Shown here one piece after another: positions 17,200 to 26,953 of a DNA stretch of 64,000 nucleotides. This stretch comes from Acidisarcina sp. GTDB taxonomy: Bacteria; Acidobacteriota; Terriglobia; Terriglobales; Acidobacteriaceae. The stretch lies in NCBI GenBank assembly GCA_035539175.1, contig DATLIY010000007.1:744001-808000 (forward strand), in the 5' to 3' direction. The notes below the pieces were generated by a model. It did no database searches, was not told the origin of the DNA, and saw only the letters and a list, made by a program, of their open reading frames with translations. Made by a program: the position numbers and the translations under genes. Numbering within the stretch: position 1 is the stretch's first letter; each line of letters opens with the position of its first letter.

Positions 17200-18420
17200 A
17201 TGATCCGGGTGGGGGCTGAAGTGGCTGCACGCAAACCAAAAAGACGTTGGCTCTGGATTGGACTCGGAGTCGTGCTCATAACAGTCATTGGCGGAGTGCT
17301 GGTGGCGCGTGGCCATGGGACAAAGATCGATCCCAACCGCCTCGGCAAAGTTACCCGCGGAGATATCGCCCGGAGCGTCGTCGCTACCGGCAAGATCCAG
17401 CCCATTACCAAGGTAGAGGTCAAGTCCAAGGCCAGCGGCATTGTGACCCGGCTCTACGTGGACATCAACCAGGTGGTGAAGAAAGGCGACCTGCTGGCCC
17501 AGTTGGACCAGCAGGAGATTCTGGCGCAGGTAGCGGCGCAGCGGGCGCAGTTGCAGGCAGCAGAGGCCAACGTCTCCACCTATGAAGCGAACATTGAGCA
17601 GGACAAGGTCAATGCCGCCGCCCCCGATCTTCCGCTCTACAAAAGCACCCTCGACCGAAACCAGCAGATGGCCAAAGAAGGCGTCGTCTCGCAGCAGGTG
17701 CTGGACAATGCCAACCGCGACTACCTAGCTGCCTTGAACAAACGGGATGCTGCCCATGCCCAAATCTCGGTCGACACGGCGCGCCTGAAGCAGGCAAAAG
17801 CACAGGTGGCCCAGAGCGAGGCAAGCCTGAAGCAACTCGAAGAGCAGCTCAGCTACACCACCATCACCTCTCCCATGGATGGCGTGATCCTCTCCCGTGA
17901 CGTGGAGATTGGCGATGCCGTCAGCTCCATCCTGGTGCTGGGCTCGACGGCGACCCTGGTGATGACCATCGGCGACACCCAGCAGGTCTACGTGCAGGGC
18001 AAGGTCGATGAGGCGGACATCGCTCACGTCTACCTGGGCCAGCCTGCGCGCATCAAGGTCGAATCTTTCCGCGACAAGGTCTTTAACGGCAAGGTGACAA
18101 AGATCGCGCCACTCGGCGTTGAAAAGGACAACGTAACCACGTTTGAAGTGCGCGTCTCCATCGACAACCCCGGCGGAGAGTTGAAGGCCCTGATGACCGC
18201 GAATGCCGAGATCCTGATCGAAGAGCACAAGAACGTCCTCACCGTACCGGAGAACGCCATTGTCTACGACAACCAGAAGCGAGCCTCCGTCGAGGTGCCG
18301 GACCCGGCAGCCAAGGAAGGCAAGAAACGCGTCCCGGTGAAGGCAGGAATCTCGAACGGCAGCAGGACGGAGATTCTGGAGGGGCTGAAGGAAGGCGACT
18401 CGGTCGTGTTGCAGCAATAA
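17200..18420 (+). CDS. Efflux periplasmic adaptor (MacA/HlyD-type membrane fusion protein)
   Basis: Periplasmic adaptor of 406 aa, tethered by one membrane segment (about residues 18-36) after a basic KPKRRW stretch. The biotinyl-lipoyl half-motifs are present: VEVKSKASGIVTRLYVD near 80 and SYTTITSPMDGVILSRDVE near 220. A long alanine/glutamine-rich coiled-coil hairpin lies between them. The beta-barrel and membrane-proximal domains follow. Such adaptors join an ABC or RND pump to TolC, yet no pump gene is adjacent; a TolC gene is 30 kb away. Alternative starts exist at 17113 and at GTG 17221. Confidence 0.85.
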   Translation: MIRVGAEVAARKPKRRWLWIGLGVVLITVIGGVLVARGHGTKIDPNRLGKVTRGDIARSVVATGKIQPITKVEVKSKASGIVTRLYVDINQVVKKGDLLAQLDQQEILAQVAAQRAQLQAAEANVSTYEANIEQDKVNAAAPDLPLYKSTLDRNQQMAKEGVVSQQVLDNANRDYLAALNKRDAAHAQISVDTARLKQAKAQVAQSEASLKQLEEQLSYTTITSPMDGVILSRDVEIGDAVSSILVLGSTATLVMTIGDTQQVYVQGKVDEADIAHVYLGQPARIKVESFRDKVFNGKVTKIAPLGVEKDNVTTFEVRVSIDNPGGELKALMTANAEILIEEHKNVLTVPENAIVYDNQKRASVEVPDPAAKEGKKRVPVKAGISNGSRTEILEGLKEGDSVVLQQ

Positions 18421-18479
18421 ACCCGATTCTTAGCTTCACCAATTCTTTGGTTGTACTGGTTCGAAGAGAAAGGAAGACC

Positions 18480-19352
18480 ATGCGTCCCTCGATTTCCCTT
18501 GCAATCCCGGCGATCACCGCAGCCGCGCTGCTCCTGGTGCCCGCTTGCGTATTCGCAGCAGACGGCACCTTCGACAAGACCCTGAACGTAAACGGGAACG
18601 TCTTCCTCGAGATCTCCACGGGTTCGGGATACATCCATGTCACGCCCGGCTCGGATAATCAGGTCCACATCATCGGCCACGTTAAATCCAGCGGGAACTG
18701 GAGCTTGTTTGGCTCAAGCCGCAGCGCGGAAGACCGGGTGAACGAGGTCGTCGGCCATCCGCCTATCGACCAGACCGGCAACATCATTCGCGTTGGCAAG
18801 GAATCCCACTCTCTCAACAATGTCTCCATCGATTACGACGTCACCGCTCCGCGCGGAACGGCGCTGAGCGCCAACAGCGGCTCCGGCGATCTCCGGATCA
18901 CCGATGTCGGAAAGAACGTAAAATTCAGCACCGGTTCCGGCAACATTGAGGCCCATGGCATCAGCGGAACTCTCTCGCTCGAAACCGGCTCCGGCAACAT
19001 CACCGCCAGCCAGAGTGGCAGCGGAGACGTAAAGGCGGGCACCGGCAGCGGTGACATTCATCTGCAAAATATTGATGGCGGCCTGAAAGCCGAGACGGGT
19101 TCCGGCAGCATCGAGGTCAGCGGAAAGCCCTCCTCAGGCTGGAAGGTCGGAACCGGCTCCGGAGACGTGACGCTCTCAACCGGCAATGCCGCGTTCAACC
19201 TGGATGCATCCAGCGGCTCCGGCGATATCCGAGCAGATGTATCGCTCGCCGCCGAAGGCAGCCCCAACCGGCACCACGTCACCGGCAAGGTCAACGGCGG
19301 CGGCCCGGTTGTCCGCGTAGAGACCGGCTCCGGCAGCATTCATATTCATTGA
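18480..19352 (+). CDS. Exported GSG-repeat beta-helix protein (DUF4097-like)
   Basis: Exported protein of 290 aa. Residues 1-22 are a signal peptide ending FAA; AAGGAAG precedes this ATG, which is chosen over the one at 18447. The rest is made of short beta-strand units, each closed by a GSG-D/N/S-I/V turn; about ten such turns occur between residues 40 and 288. This fits the adhesin-like DUF4097 right-handed beta-helix group. The only basic or catalytic candidates are in the N-terminal part. Function is unknown; a cell-surface structural or envelope-stress role is possible. It lies 59 bases after the efflux adaptor gene and may share its transcript. Confidence 0.8.
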   Translation: MRPSISLAIPAITAAALLLVPACVFAADGTFDKTLNVNGNVFLEISTGSGYIHVTPGSDNQVHIIGHVKSSGNWSLFGSSRSAEDRVNEVVGHPPIDQTGNIIRVGKESHSLNNVSIDYDVTAPRGTALSANSGSGDLRITDVGKNVKFSTGSGNIEAHGISGTLSLETGSGNITASQSGSGDVKAGTGSGDIHLQNIDGGLKAETGSGSIEVSGKPSSGWKVGTGSGDVTLSTGNAAFNLDASSGSGDIRADVSLAAEGSPNRHHVTGKVNGGGPVVRVETGSGSIHIH

Positions 19353-19454
19353 GGTCCCGGCGCATCGGGGCCCTGTCTCATCCCTTCCGAAGCGGAAGTG
19401 GCGTGCTCCGCGGTTCTCGCCTTGGAGTGGACCGCAATCCTTTAGACTGGGTAC

Positions 19455-20159
19455 ATGGTTCATTTCCTGCGCCCCGTACCCACGGATTCCCTCCGCCTTC
19501 TCGTCTTCGATCTGGACGGAACCCTGGTAGACTCGGGTACCGATCTATGCAATTCGATCAACGGGATGCTGCGGCATTTCGGCAGGCACCCGCTGCCTGA
19601 TTCCGTAATTTCCAGCTACATCGGCGACGGTGTTTCCATGCTGGTACGCCGCGCGCTGGGCGATCCAGACGACGCCATCTTCCTGGAGAAAGCGATCACT
19701 TTCTTCCTGGACTATTACCGCGAGCACAAGCTGGACAATACCTACGCCTACCCCGGGGTGCTCGAATCCCTTGAGGCTCTTAAGATCGCTCCCAACGGAG
19801 CGCCGCGCGCGATGGCCGTATTGACGAATAAGCCCGTCGGACCTGCCCAGGCGATCTGCGAAGCTCTCGGGCTCGGCCCCTACTTCTTCCGGATCTACGG
19901 CGGCAACAGCTTCTCCACCAAGAAGCCCGACGCAACCGGACTGCTCGCCCTGATGCAAGAAGCGAACGTTACGCCGCAGCAAACGCTCATGATCGGTGAC
20001 TCCAACGTGGATGTGCTCACCGGCCGCAATGCTGATGCCTGGGTGCTGGGCTGCAAATTCGGCCTGTCGCCGCACACTTTGGAGATTGATCCACCGGACT
20101 GCCTCGTGGACAGCGCCTTCGACTGGGTTCCGGCGCTGACAGGCGATTCGTCGAAGTAG
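19455..20159 (+). CDS. gph: HAD-family hydrolase, phosphoglycolate phosphatase-like
   Basis: Cytoplasmic phosphatase of 234 aa. HAD motif I is FDLDGTLVDSG with D19 and D21. Motif II is LTNKP near residue 117, the catalytic lysine is in STKKPDATG near 155-163, and motif IV is MIGDSNVDVLTGRNA near 177-191. The four-helix cap between motifs I and II is the type found in Gph and related subclass I enzymes. Hydrolysis of 2-phosphoglycolate is the likely activity, but HAD substrates are hard to predict. The length is standard. Confidence 0.82.
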   Translation: MVHFLRPVPTDSLRLLVFDLDGTLVDSGTDLCNSINGMLRHFGRHPLPDSVISSYIGDGVSMLVRRALGDPDDAIFLEKAITFFLDYYREHKLDNTYAYPGVLESLEALKIAPNGAPRAMAVLTNKPVGPAQAICEALGLGPYFFRIYGGNSFSTKKPDATGLLALMQEANVTPQQTLMIGDSNVDVLTGRNADAWVLGCKFGLSPHTLEIDPPDCLVDSAFDWVPALTGDSSK

Positions 20160-20252
20160 TAATTTCTTCGGCTACCAGCTTTCTTTGTGGAACTCAACGC
20201 CCCTGGCTGGCGTATAACCAGTGTGCTGCATTGTCACAAGGAGATCCGCGCC

Positions 20253-20726
20253 ATGCTTCAGCGCTGGTTGGCCGTCGTCTTTCTGTTTGCCGCCTGCACT
20301 TTGCCCGCCTCGGCGGAAGCCGACATCGTTCATTTCGGAAACAGCATCGTCATCTCCGAGGGAGAATCGGCAGGCGACCTGGTCTGCTTCCTGTGTTCGG
20401 TAGACGCCAAAAGCCCGGTTCATGGCGACATCGTCGTGTTTGGCGGCAATCTCCATCTCAAAGAGCGCGCCGGGGGAGACGTCGTTGTATTCGCCGGTGA
20501 CGTATCGCTCGACGGCGATTCCTCCATCGCCCACGACCTCGTCATCTTTGGCGGCAGCCTTCACGGCGAAGAGAGTCACGCCATCGGCGGCGACAGGGTT
20601 ATCTTCCCGCCCGTCATCTTCCTGCCGATTTTGCTGGTCATCGCGGGGATCATCTGGGTCTTCTATCTATTCGCACGTTGGCTCATCCGGGGACGCCAGG
20701 TCTACTACCCCACCCCTCCCCGCTGA
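20253..20726 (+). CDS. Bactofilin-like repeat protein with C-terminal membrane segment
   Basis: Exported or membrane-bound protein of 157 aa with no certain family. The ATG is chosen for AAGGAG 9 bases upstream and the following signal peptide (MLQRWLAVVFLFAAC). The middle (about 40-115) has short hydrophobic strands in a near-repeat: GDIVVFGGNLHL, GDVVVFAGDVSL, HDLVIFGGSLH. This resembles the polymer-forming bactofilin beta-helix. A single strong membrane segment near 126-147 and a basic tail end the protein. It may form small envelope-associated polymers, which is inference. Confidence 0.7.
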   Translation: MLQRWLAVVFLFAACTLPASAEADIVHFGNSIVISEGESAGDLVCFLCSVDAKSPVHGDIVVFGGNLHLKERAGGDVVVFAGDVSLDGDSSIAHDLVIFGGSLHGEESHAIGGDRVIFPPVIFLPILLVIAGIIWVFYLFARWLIRGRQVYYPTPPR

Positions 20727-20781
20727 AGAAGAGATCCCCTTTGCGCCCTTCCCTGCCGGGGAGCATCTAACATAGACAGAC

Positions 20782-22770
20782 ATGGACTTTCAGCTCGTCA
20801 GTGATTACCAGCCCCGCGGGGATCAGGGCCGCGCCATCGAAGAACTCACCTCCGGCGTGGCGGCGGGCGAAAAACACCAGGTGTTGCTCGGCGTTACCGG
20901 CTCGGGCAAAACATTCACCATGGCCAAGATGATTGAGCGGCTCAACCGTCCGGCTCTCATCCTGGCGCATAACAAGACGCTCGCCGCCCAGCTCTTCCAC
21001 GAATTCAAACAGTTCTTCCCCTCGAACGCAGTCGAGTACTTCGTCTCCTACTATGACTATTACCAGCCCGAGGCCTACATCCCCGCAGGCGATCTCTATA
21101 TTGAGAAAGAGGCGACGATCAACGAGGAGTTGGACAAGCTGCGCCTCTCCGCCACCCGCTCCCTCTTTGAACGCCGCGACGCCATCATTGTCGCCTCGGT
21201 AAGCTGCATCTACGGACTGGGATCGCCGGAGGCCTACTTCGGAATGCTGCTGCTGCTGGAAAAAGGCCAGAAGATCCGCCGCGAAGACATTACCCGGCGA
21301 CTGGTCGAGATCCTCTACGAACGCAACGACAACGACTTCCGCCGCGGAACCTTTCGCGTTCGGGGAGACGTCATTGAAGTCTTCCCCACCTACGACGAGA
21401 ACGCCTACCGCATTGAGCTCTTTGGCGACGAGATCGACTCCCTGTCGCAGATCGATCCCCTCTTCGGTACGGTTCGGCAGAAATACGCGCGCCTGCCCAT
21501 CTACCCCAAGTCGCACTATGTGGTTCAGCCGGAGCGCAAGGGCGAGGCAGTCTCCTCCATCCTTGAGGAACTCGCCTGGTGGGAAAAAGAGCTGGAGTCA
21601 CAAGGCCGCCTGGTCGAGTCGCAGCGTATCCACCAGCGCACGCGCTTTGACCTGGAGATGATCAAGTCCGTCGGCTACTGCCATGGCATCGAAAACTACT
21701 CCCGGCACTTCTCCGGCCGTCTGCCCGGCGAGCCGCCTCCGACACTGCTGGACTACTTCCCACGCGACTACCTGCTCTTTATTGACGAATCCCACGTCAC
21801 CGTTCCTCAGCTTCATGGAATGTGGCATGGCGACCGCTCCCGTAAGCAGAACCTTGTGGATTACGGTTTCCGTCTGCCTTCGGCAATGGACAACCGCCCC
21901 CTGCGGTTTGAGGAGTTCGACACCCGCACTAATCAGGTGATCTATGTTTCGGCAACGCCCGGCCCCTACGAGCTGACGAAGTCCGCCGGTGTCGTCGTGG
22001 AGCAGATCATCCGGCCCACGGGCCTCGTCGATCCCGAGGTCGAGATTCGCCCTGTCCGCGGCCAGATCGATGATCTGCTCGCCGAGATCCGCGACCGCGT
22101 GGCCAGGAAGGAGCGCGTGCTGGTCACCACGCTGACCAAGCGCATGGCCGAGGATCTTTCCAGCTACTACTCCGAGGTGGGCGTGCGCTGCCGCTACATG
22201 CACTCGGAGATTGAGACGCTGGAACGCATCCGTCTGCTGCGCGATCTGCGCAAGGGCGAGTACGACGTGCTCGTTGGCATCAATCTTCTGCGCGAGGGCC
22301 TGGATCTTCCCGAGGTCTCGCTTGTCGCCATTCTGGATGCCGACAAAGAGGGCTTCCTGCGCAGCTCCGGATCTCTCATCCAGACCATCGGCCGCGCTGC
22401 CCGCCATATCCGCGGGCGAGCGATCCTGTATGCCGACAAGATGACCGACTCCATGCGCCAGGCCATCGGCGAAACCAATCGCCGCCGCGAAGTGCAGCGA
22501 GCCTATAACGAGGAGCACGGCATTACGCCCACCTCCATCCTGCGCCCCATCGATATGTCGCTGGTCAACATCCTGAAGACCGAATACGCCGACCTGACCG
22601 AAGAAAACGCCGACCTGCCTGACTTCGAAACGCAGGAGGAGCTGGATACCTACATCAACAAGCTGGAGTCCGATATGCGCGAAGCCGCCAAGAAATTCGA
22701 GTTCGAAAAGGCCGCTCGTCTTCGCGACACCATCAAGGATCTGCGCACCAGGGAATTCCTCTTCAGCTGA
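20782..22770 (+). CDS. uvrB: UvrB, excinuclease ABC subunit B
   Basis: Damage-recognition helicase of nucleotide excision repair, acting with UvrA and UvrC. The 662-aa length is standard. Walker A is G37-V-T-G-S-G-K-T44, and the beta-hairpin that grips DNA is [12 protein letters not shown] near 92-103. DESH helicase motif II ([11 protein letters not shown]) lies near residue 335. Motifs V and VI appear in [16 protein letters not shown] and [13 protein letters not shown] domain ([22 protein letters not shown] in two parts) closes the C-terminus. No LexA-like palindrome was seen in the 55 bases upstream. Confidence 0.97.
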   Translation: MDFQLVSDYQPRGDQGRAIEELTSGVAAGEKHQVLLGVTGSGKTFTMAKMIERLNRPALILAHNKTLAAQLFHEFKQFFPSNAVEYFVSYYDYYQPEAYIPAGDLYIEKEATINEELDKLRLSATRSLFERRDAIIVASVSCIYGLGSPEAYFGMLLLLEKGQKIRREDITRRLVEILYERNDNDFRRGTFRVRGDVIEVFPTYDENAYRIELFGDEIDSLSQIDPLFGTVRQKYARLPIYPKSHYVVQPERKGEAVSSILEELAWWEKELESQGRLVESQRIHQRTRFDLEMIKSVGYCHGIENYSRHFSGRLPGEPPPTLLDYFPRDYLLFIDESHVTVPQLHGMWHGDRSRKQNLVDYGFRLPSAMDNRPLRFEEFDTRTNQVIYVSATPGPYELTKSAGVVVEQIIRPTGLVDPEVEIRPVRGQIDDLLAEIRDRVARKERVLVTTLTKRMAEDLSSYYSEVGVRCRYMHSEIETLERIRLLRDLRKGEYDVLVGINLLREGLDLPEVSLVAILDADKEGFLRSSGSLIQTIGRAARHIRGRAILYADKMTDSMRQAIGETNRRREVQRAYNEEHGITPTSILRPIDMSLVNILKTEYADLTEENADLPDFETQEELDTYINKLESDMREAAKKFEFEKAARLRDTIKDLRTREFLFS

Positions 22771-22872
22771 GAAAAAACACTGCTTCTGCCGATTAAGAGA
22801 CCACCTTTTCTGCCGTTATTTGTCAGGGCCCGCTGAACCGTTCTGTTACATTCATTTGCGGAGTCTCAAGAC

Positions 22873-24198
22873 ATGTTGAATCGGTATCTAATCAAGAGCA
22901 CCCTTGTAGGTGCTCTCGGTGGCCTTCTTTTTGGTTTTGACACCGCTGTTATCTCCGGCACCATTCATTCCCTCACGCAGGTCTACCACCTCACGCCCAA
23001 AAGCCTTGGTCTTACCGTCTCCATCGCACTCTGGGGCACCGTTGTTGGCGCTATGAGCGCCGGTGCCATCGGCCAGCGATTGGGTGGGCGCGAAACCCTG
23101 CGCATCACAGCCATCCTCTATGTGATATCGGCTCTTGGCTGCGCCTTCGCGTGGAACTGGCCGGCACTGGTTATCTTCCGATTTATTGGCGGTCTTGGCG
23201 TCGGAGGCTCCTCGGTTCTGGGCCCTGTCTACATCGCGGAGCTGGCCCCCGCAAAATTGCGCGGCCGCCTCGTAGGAATGTTCCAGATCAATATCGTCAT
23301 CGGCATTCTGCTGGCCTATTTTTCGAACTATGTCATCGGAACCCTGAACCTTGGGGCCAACGAATGGCGCTGGCAGTTGGGCGTTGCTGCCATACCGGCT
23401 TTCTTCTTCCTCGTCCTGCTCTTTGGCATCCCGCGCAGCTCCCGTTGGCTGGTCACCCAGGGACGCATCGATGAGGCCCGCTCCGTGCTGCAGATGATGG
23501 GCTCTCCGGAATCCGAGGCCGAACTCCGCGAGATCGTGGACTCGATCCACCTGGAGCGGGAGGCCAAATCCGAGCCAGTCTTCGCCGCCAGGTACAAGCT
23601 GCCGCTCTTTCTCGCCATCACCATTGGCATGTTCAACCAGCTCGCGGGAATCAACGCGATTCTCTATTACCTGAACCAGATATTCGAGCAGGCTGGATTC
23701 AGTAAGCTCTCCGGCGATCTGCAGGCAGTAGCGATCGGCTTCACAAACCTGATCTTCACCTTCGTCGGCATGTCCGTAATCGATAAAGTGGGGCGCAAAA
23801 CTCTCCTGCTGATCGGGGCGGCTGGAACCGGCATCTGTCTTTCTGGTGTCGCCTATGTTTTTGCTACGCATCAGCATGCTGGCGCCCTGCTGTGGCTGCT
23901 CATCGCCTACATCGGGTTCTTCGCCGTGTCCCAGGGGGCGGTGATCTGGGTTTATATAGGAGAGGTCTTTCCCAACCGTGTTCGCGCCAAGGGTCAGAGC
24001 ATCGGAAGCTCTGCCCACTGGATCATGAATGCCCTGATAGCCTTTGAATTTCCCCGCATGGCTAGCACTTCCGGTGCATACCCCTTTATCTTTTTCGCGG
24101 CCATGATGGTAGTCCAATTCTTCGTTGTGCTCTTTATCTACCCGGAAACAAAGGGCTACACCCTCGAGCAGATGCAGCACAAACTGGGAATTCCATAG
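22873..24198 (+). CDS. Sugar porter family MFS transporter
   Basis: Twelve-helix inner-membrane transporter of 441 aa, related to XylE/GalP/AraE proton symporters. Family signatures are GALGGLLFGFDTAVISG at 14-30, GxxxxG-R-rich loop GQRLGGRETL near 75, IGGLGVGGSSVLGPVYIAELAP near 110-131, PRSSRWLV near 190, and QLAGINAILYY near 257. The C-terminal PETKGYTLEQ motif is present. GGAG precedes the ATG by 9 bases. The sugar is not determined by these motifs; xylose, glucose or galactose are plausible. A xylulokinase gene lies 10 kb downstream but is not linked. Confidence 0.9.
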   Translation: MLNRYLIKSTLVGALGGLLFGFDTAVISGTIHSLTQVYHLTPKSLGLTVSIALWGTVVGAMSAGAIGQRLGGRETLRITAILYVISALGCAFAWNWPALVIFRFIGGLGVGGSSVLGPVYIAELAPAKLRGRLVGMFQINIVIGILLAYFSNYVIGTLNLGANEWRWQLGVAAIPAFFFLVLLFGIPRSSRWLVTQGRIDEARSVLQMMGSPESEAELREIVDSIHLEREAKSEPVFAARYKLPLFLAITIGMFNQLAGINAILYYLNQIFEQAGFSKLSGDLQAVAIGFTNLIFTFVGMSVIDKVGRKTLLLIGAAGTGICLSGVAYVFATHQHAGALLWLLIAYIGFFAVSQGAVIWVYIGEVFPNRVRAKGQSIGSSAHWIMNALIAFEFPRMASTSGAYPFIFFAAMMVVQFFVVLFIYPETKGYTLEQMQHKLGIP

Positions 24199-24361
24199 GG
24201 AGAGATGTATTCAAGCGGTTTCGCAGGAGCAATCCGCCGCATTGCGAAGATTACGTTGACATTGCATTTCAGCTAAAATTTCAGTAAAAATTCTTAGCCG
24301 TAAATGCAACCGATTTCTGCAGGACGCATCTTTCCCTTAGGAAGTAGTTGAAGCCTTGCCG

Positions 24362-24745
24362 ATGAAACGTATCACTCTCCTGGTAGATGACAACGCGGTC
24401 CAGGCCGCGACTCGCAAAGCGATTCTGGAACGAGCAGGCCAGCGAGTCGCCGTCGCCACAGATGGATTCGAGGCGCTGTCTTTACTGGAAAATCCCGAGA
24501 TCCTGCAACGATTGGGGCTCATCATCAGCGATCATCTGATGCCGGGCATGAATGGCCCCGAACTGGTGCGCAGAATCCGCGAGGCCTACTCCACTATTCC
24601 GATCCTGATTCTGAGTGGCTTACCCAATGCGGAAGAGGAGTACCGAGGCATGAACGTGGTCTTTCGCAATAAACCCTTCCCTCCGGATGCGCTGATCTCT
24701 CTCTCCCGAGAGTTGCTCGACGAGCCAATGAGCCGCACTGCCTAA
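24362..24745 (+). CDS. Single-domain response regulator
   Basis: CheY-like receiver of 127 aa without an output domain. The acidic pocket is VDDN at 9-12, the phospho-acceptor Asp is in IISDHLMPGMNG near 58, the switch Ser is in LILSGLP near 86, and Lys is in RNKPF near 106. ATG at 24362 is preferred to TTG 6 bases upstream. It probably acts by protein-protein interaction with a kinase or regulator encoded elsewhere; no histidine kinase gene lies in this window. Confidence 0.85.
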   Translation: MKRITLLVDDNAVQAATRKAILERAGQRVAVATDGFEALSLLENPEILQRLGLIISDHLMPGMNGPELVRRIREAYSTIPILILSGLPNAEEEYRGMNVVFRNKPFPPDALISLSRELLDEPMSRTA

Positions 24746-24895
24746 ATCCTTCTCAGCATTGAGTTAAACTGGTCTCCTCCGCGTTCCCCTCGCCACTGCG
24801 CCGTTTCTCCCTCGAGCCTCCAACCTTGGTAGGATTGCGGTGCCCGTCCGGGAATGCGACAATCGGAAGCGATACTCATTTGGAAATCGAAACCT

Positions 24896-26953
24896 ATGGC
24901 GGCATTTGGTAGTTTCGCTCTTCTGCTCGCACTGGTGCTCTGCGCTTATAACCTGATCGCGGGGACGATCGCTCTGCGCCAACTCTCCACGGGCACCGAG
25001 GGTCGCATTTCGCCGGAAAGACTGGCAGAAACCGCCCGTCGCGCAGGAATCGCCGGCTTCATCGCCATCACTGGCGCAGCCGTGGCACTCCTCTACGCAG
25101 TATTCACCGACGATTTCTCCATCGCTTACATCCTGCATCACTCCAACCGCGCGCTGCCCGGTGCCTACAAATTTGCCGCGCTCTGGTCTGGTCAGGAAGG
25201 CTCCCTGCTTCTATGGGCCTGGTTGCTGGCTGGTTATGGATTCGTACTGCGCCTGCGGCATAAGGTGGACGTCCGCCTTACCGCCTATGCGTCTACGATT
25301 CTCGCGGGCATTCAGGTATTTTTCCTGCTCCTGCTGAACTTTGCGGCGCTTCCCTTTGCCCTGGTTCCCGGAGAGATTCCCGCAGACGGCTTTGGCCTGA
25401 ACCCGCTGCTGCAATATCCCGAGATGGTCATCCATCCGCCAATGCTCTATCTCGGATACGTCGGCTTCAGCGTGCCCTTCGCCTTTGCACTGGGAGCGTT
25501 GATGATGCGCTATCCCGGCGAAAAGTGGATCCACATCACCCGGCGCTGGACCATGGTCACCTGGGTCTTCCTCACCTGTGGCATCGTGCTCGGAATGCAC
25601 TGGGCCTATGCCGTACTGGGCTGGGGTGGCTACTGGGGCTGGGATCCAGTGGAGAATGCTTCGCTGATGCCATGGCTTACCGGCACCGCCTTCCTCCACT
25701 CGGTCATGATGCAGGAAAAGCGCGGCATGATGAAGAACTGGAATGTGTGGCTGATCTTCTCCACCTTCCTGCTCTCGATTCTCGGAACACTGCTGACCCG
25801 TTCCGGTATCGTCAGCTCCGTTCACGCCTTTGCGCAATCCTCCATCGGCAACTGGTTTGTCGGCTTCCTGGTGCTCACGCTGGTTGTCTGCACCTTCACG
25901 TTTGTGCTGCAGCGAGACCACCTGAAGACCGAGCATAAGCTGGAGTCGCTGGTTTCCCGCGAGTCAAGCTTCCTCTTCAACAACCTGGTGCTGCTCGCCG
26001 CCTGCTTCACCGTCCTGTGGGGCACGCTCTTTCCGGTTCTGTCGGAGTATGTGCAAGGTTCCAAGGTCACGGTCGGCGCTCCCTTTTACAACCGTGTCGC
26101 TGTTCCCATTGGAATGTTTCTGCTCTTCCTGACCGGCGTCGGTCCCCTGCTGGCCTGGCGCAGCTCCTCGTTTAAGAGCCTTCGCAAGAACTTCGTTGTG
26201 CCCGGCATCGCCGCAATCGTCACGGCCATCGTCCTCACCCTGTGCGGTGTGCATTTCTGGGAGGATCAAGGCTCCTTCTACTCCCTGGTCTGCTTCTCGC
26301 TGTCGGCGCTGGTCATCACTGCAATCGCGGCGGAGTTTGTCCGCGGAGCCGCCGTCATTCAGCGGCACACGGGACAGAACCTCATCGCCTCCATGGTGCA
26401 GCTCACCCGCCGCAATACACGCAGGTACGGCGGCTATATCGTTCACTTCGGCATTGTCGTGATGTTCATTGGCCTGGCAGGCTCGGCCTTCAATCGCAGC
26501 GTGGAAAAGGAGCTCGGTTTCGGTCAGAGTATGGATCTTGGCCCCTACCACCTTGTCTGCCAAAGCTTTACGCAGGAAACGAATGCGAATTACGACACCG
26601 AATACTCGTTGATGGATGTCTACCGCAACGGTAAGAAGCAGTTCCAGCTTGCGCCGGAAAAGCGATTCTACCAGGCGAGCCAGCAGACGCAGACGATGGT
26701 GGCAAATCACTCCACGCCCATGTGGGATCTCTATCTCGTCTACGAGGGCAAGAATCCCGATAGCGGGCTTCCCATCATCAAGGCGTTTCTGAATCCGCTG
26801 ATTATGTGGATCTGGATCGGCGTAGCCATCGTGGTCTTCGGCACGGCAGTCGCCCTCATGCCCAACCTGACCGCGGCGCTCGCGTCCCAGAGAAGCCGCG
26901 CAACGGCGGCCGCACCGGCGGAAGCTGCAGCCGCCTTGCGAGGAGCGGACTAA
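24896..26953 (+). CDS. ccmF: CcmF-type cytochrome c haem lyase subunit
   Basis: Integral membrane protein of 685 aa that passes haem to apocytochrome c in system I maturation. The haem-handling WWD-like motif is seen in GWGGYWGWDPVENASLMPWL near 240-259. Conserved periplasmic histidines lie around HPPMLYLGYVG near 180 and in later loops. About fifteen membrane segments span the protein. The start MAAFGSFALLLAL matches the short N-terminus of relatives; an ATG 42 bases upstream is an alternative. Its TAA overlaps the ATG of ccmH (TAATG), so the two are coupled. CcmA, CcmB, CcmC and CcmE genes are not in the window. Confidence 0.92.
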   Translation: MAAFGSFALLLALVLCAYNLIAGTIALRQLSTGTEGRISPERLAETARRAGIAGFIAITGAAVALLYAVFTDDFSIAYILHHSNRALPGAYKFAALWSGQEGSLLLWAWLLAGYGFVLRLRHKVDVRLTAYASTILAGIQVFFLLLLNFAALPFALVPGEIPADGFGLNPLLQYPEMVIHPPMLYLGYVGFSVPFAFALGALMMRYPGEKWIHITRRWTMVTWVFLTCGIVLGMHWAYAVLGWGGYWGWDPVENASLMPWLTGTAFLHSVMMQEKRGMMKNWNVWLIFSTFLLSILGTLLTRSGIVSSVHAFAQSSIGNWFVGFLVLTLVVCTFTFVLQRDHLKTEHKLESLVSRESSFLFNNLVLLAACFTVLWGTLFPVLSEYVQGSKVTVGAPFYNRVAVPIGMFLLFLTGVGPLLAWRSSSFKSLRKNFVVPGIAAIVTAIVLTLCGVHFWEDQGSFYSLVCFSLSALVITAIAAEFVRGAAVIQRHTGQNLIASMVQLTRRNTRRYGGYIVHFGIVVMFIGLAGSAFNRSVEKELGFGQSMDLGPYHLVCQSFTQETNANYDTEYSLMDVYRNGKKQFQLAPEKRFYQASQQTQTMVANHSTPMWDLYLVYEGKNPDSGLPIIKAFLNPLIMWIWIGVAIVVFGTAVALMPNLTAALASQRSRATAAAPAEAAAALRGAD

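Noticed and set aside
18900-19340. The GSG repeats as a CRISPR or tandem DNA repeat
   Set aside because: They are repeats at the protein level only; the DNA units differ in sequence and spacing.
22888-24180. A 430-aa frame opposite the sugar porter gene
   Set aside because: Antisense shadow; the sense strand has all sugar porter motifs.
24256-24279. TTGACA near TAAAAT upstream of the response regulator, as a promoter
   Set aside because: The spacer is only 12 bases, too short for a sigma-70 promoter, and no other -10 fits at 17.
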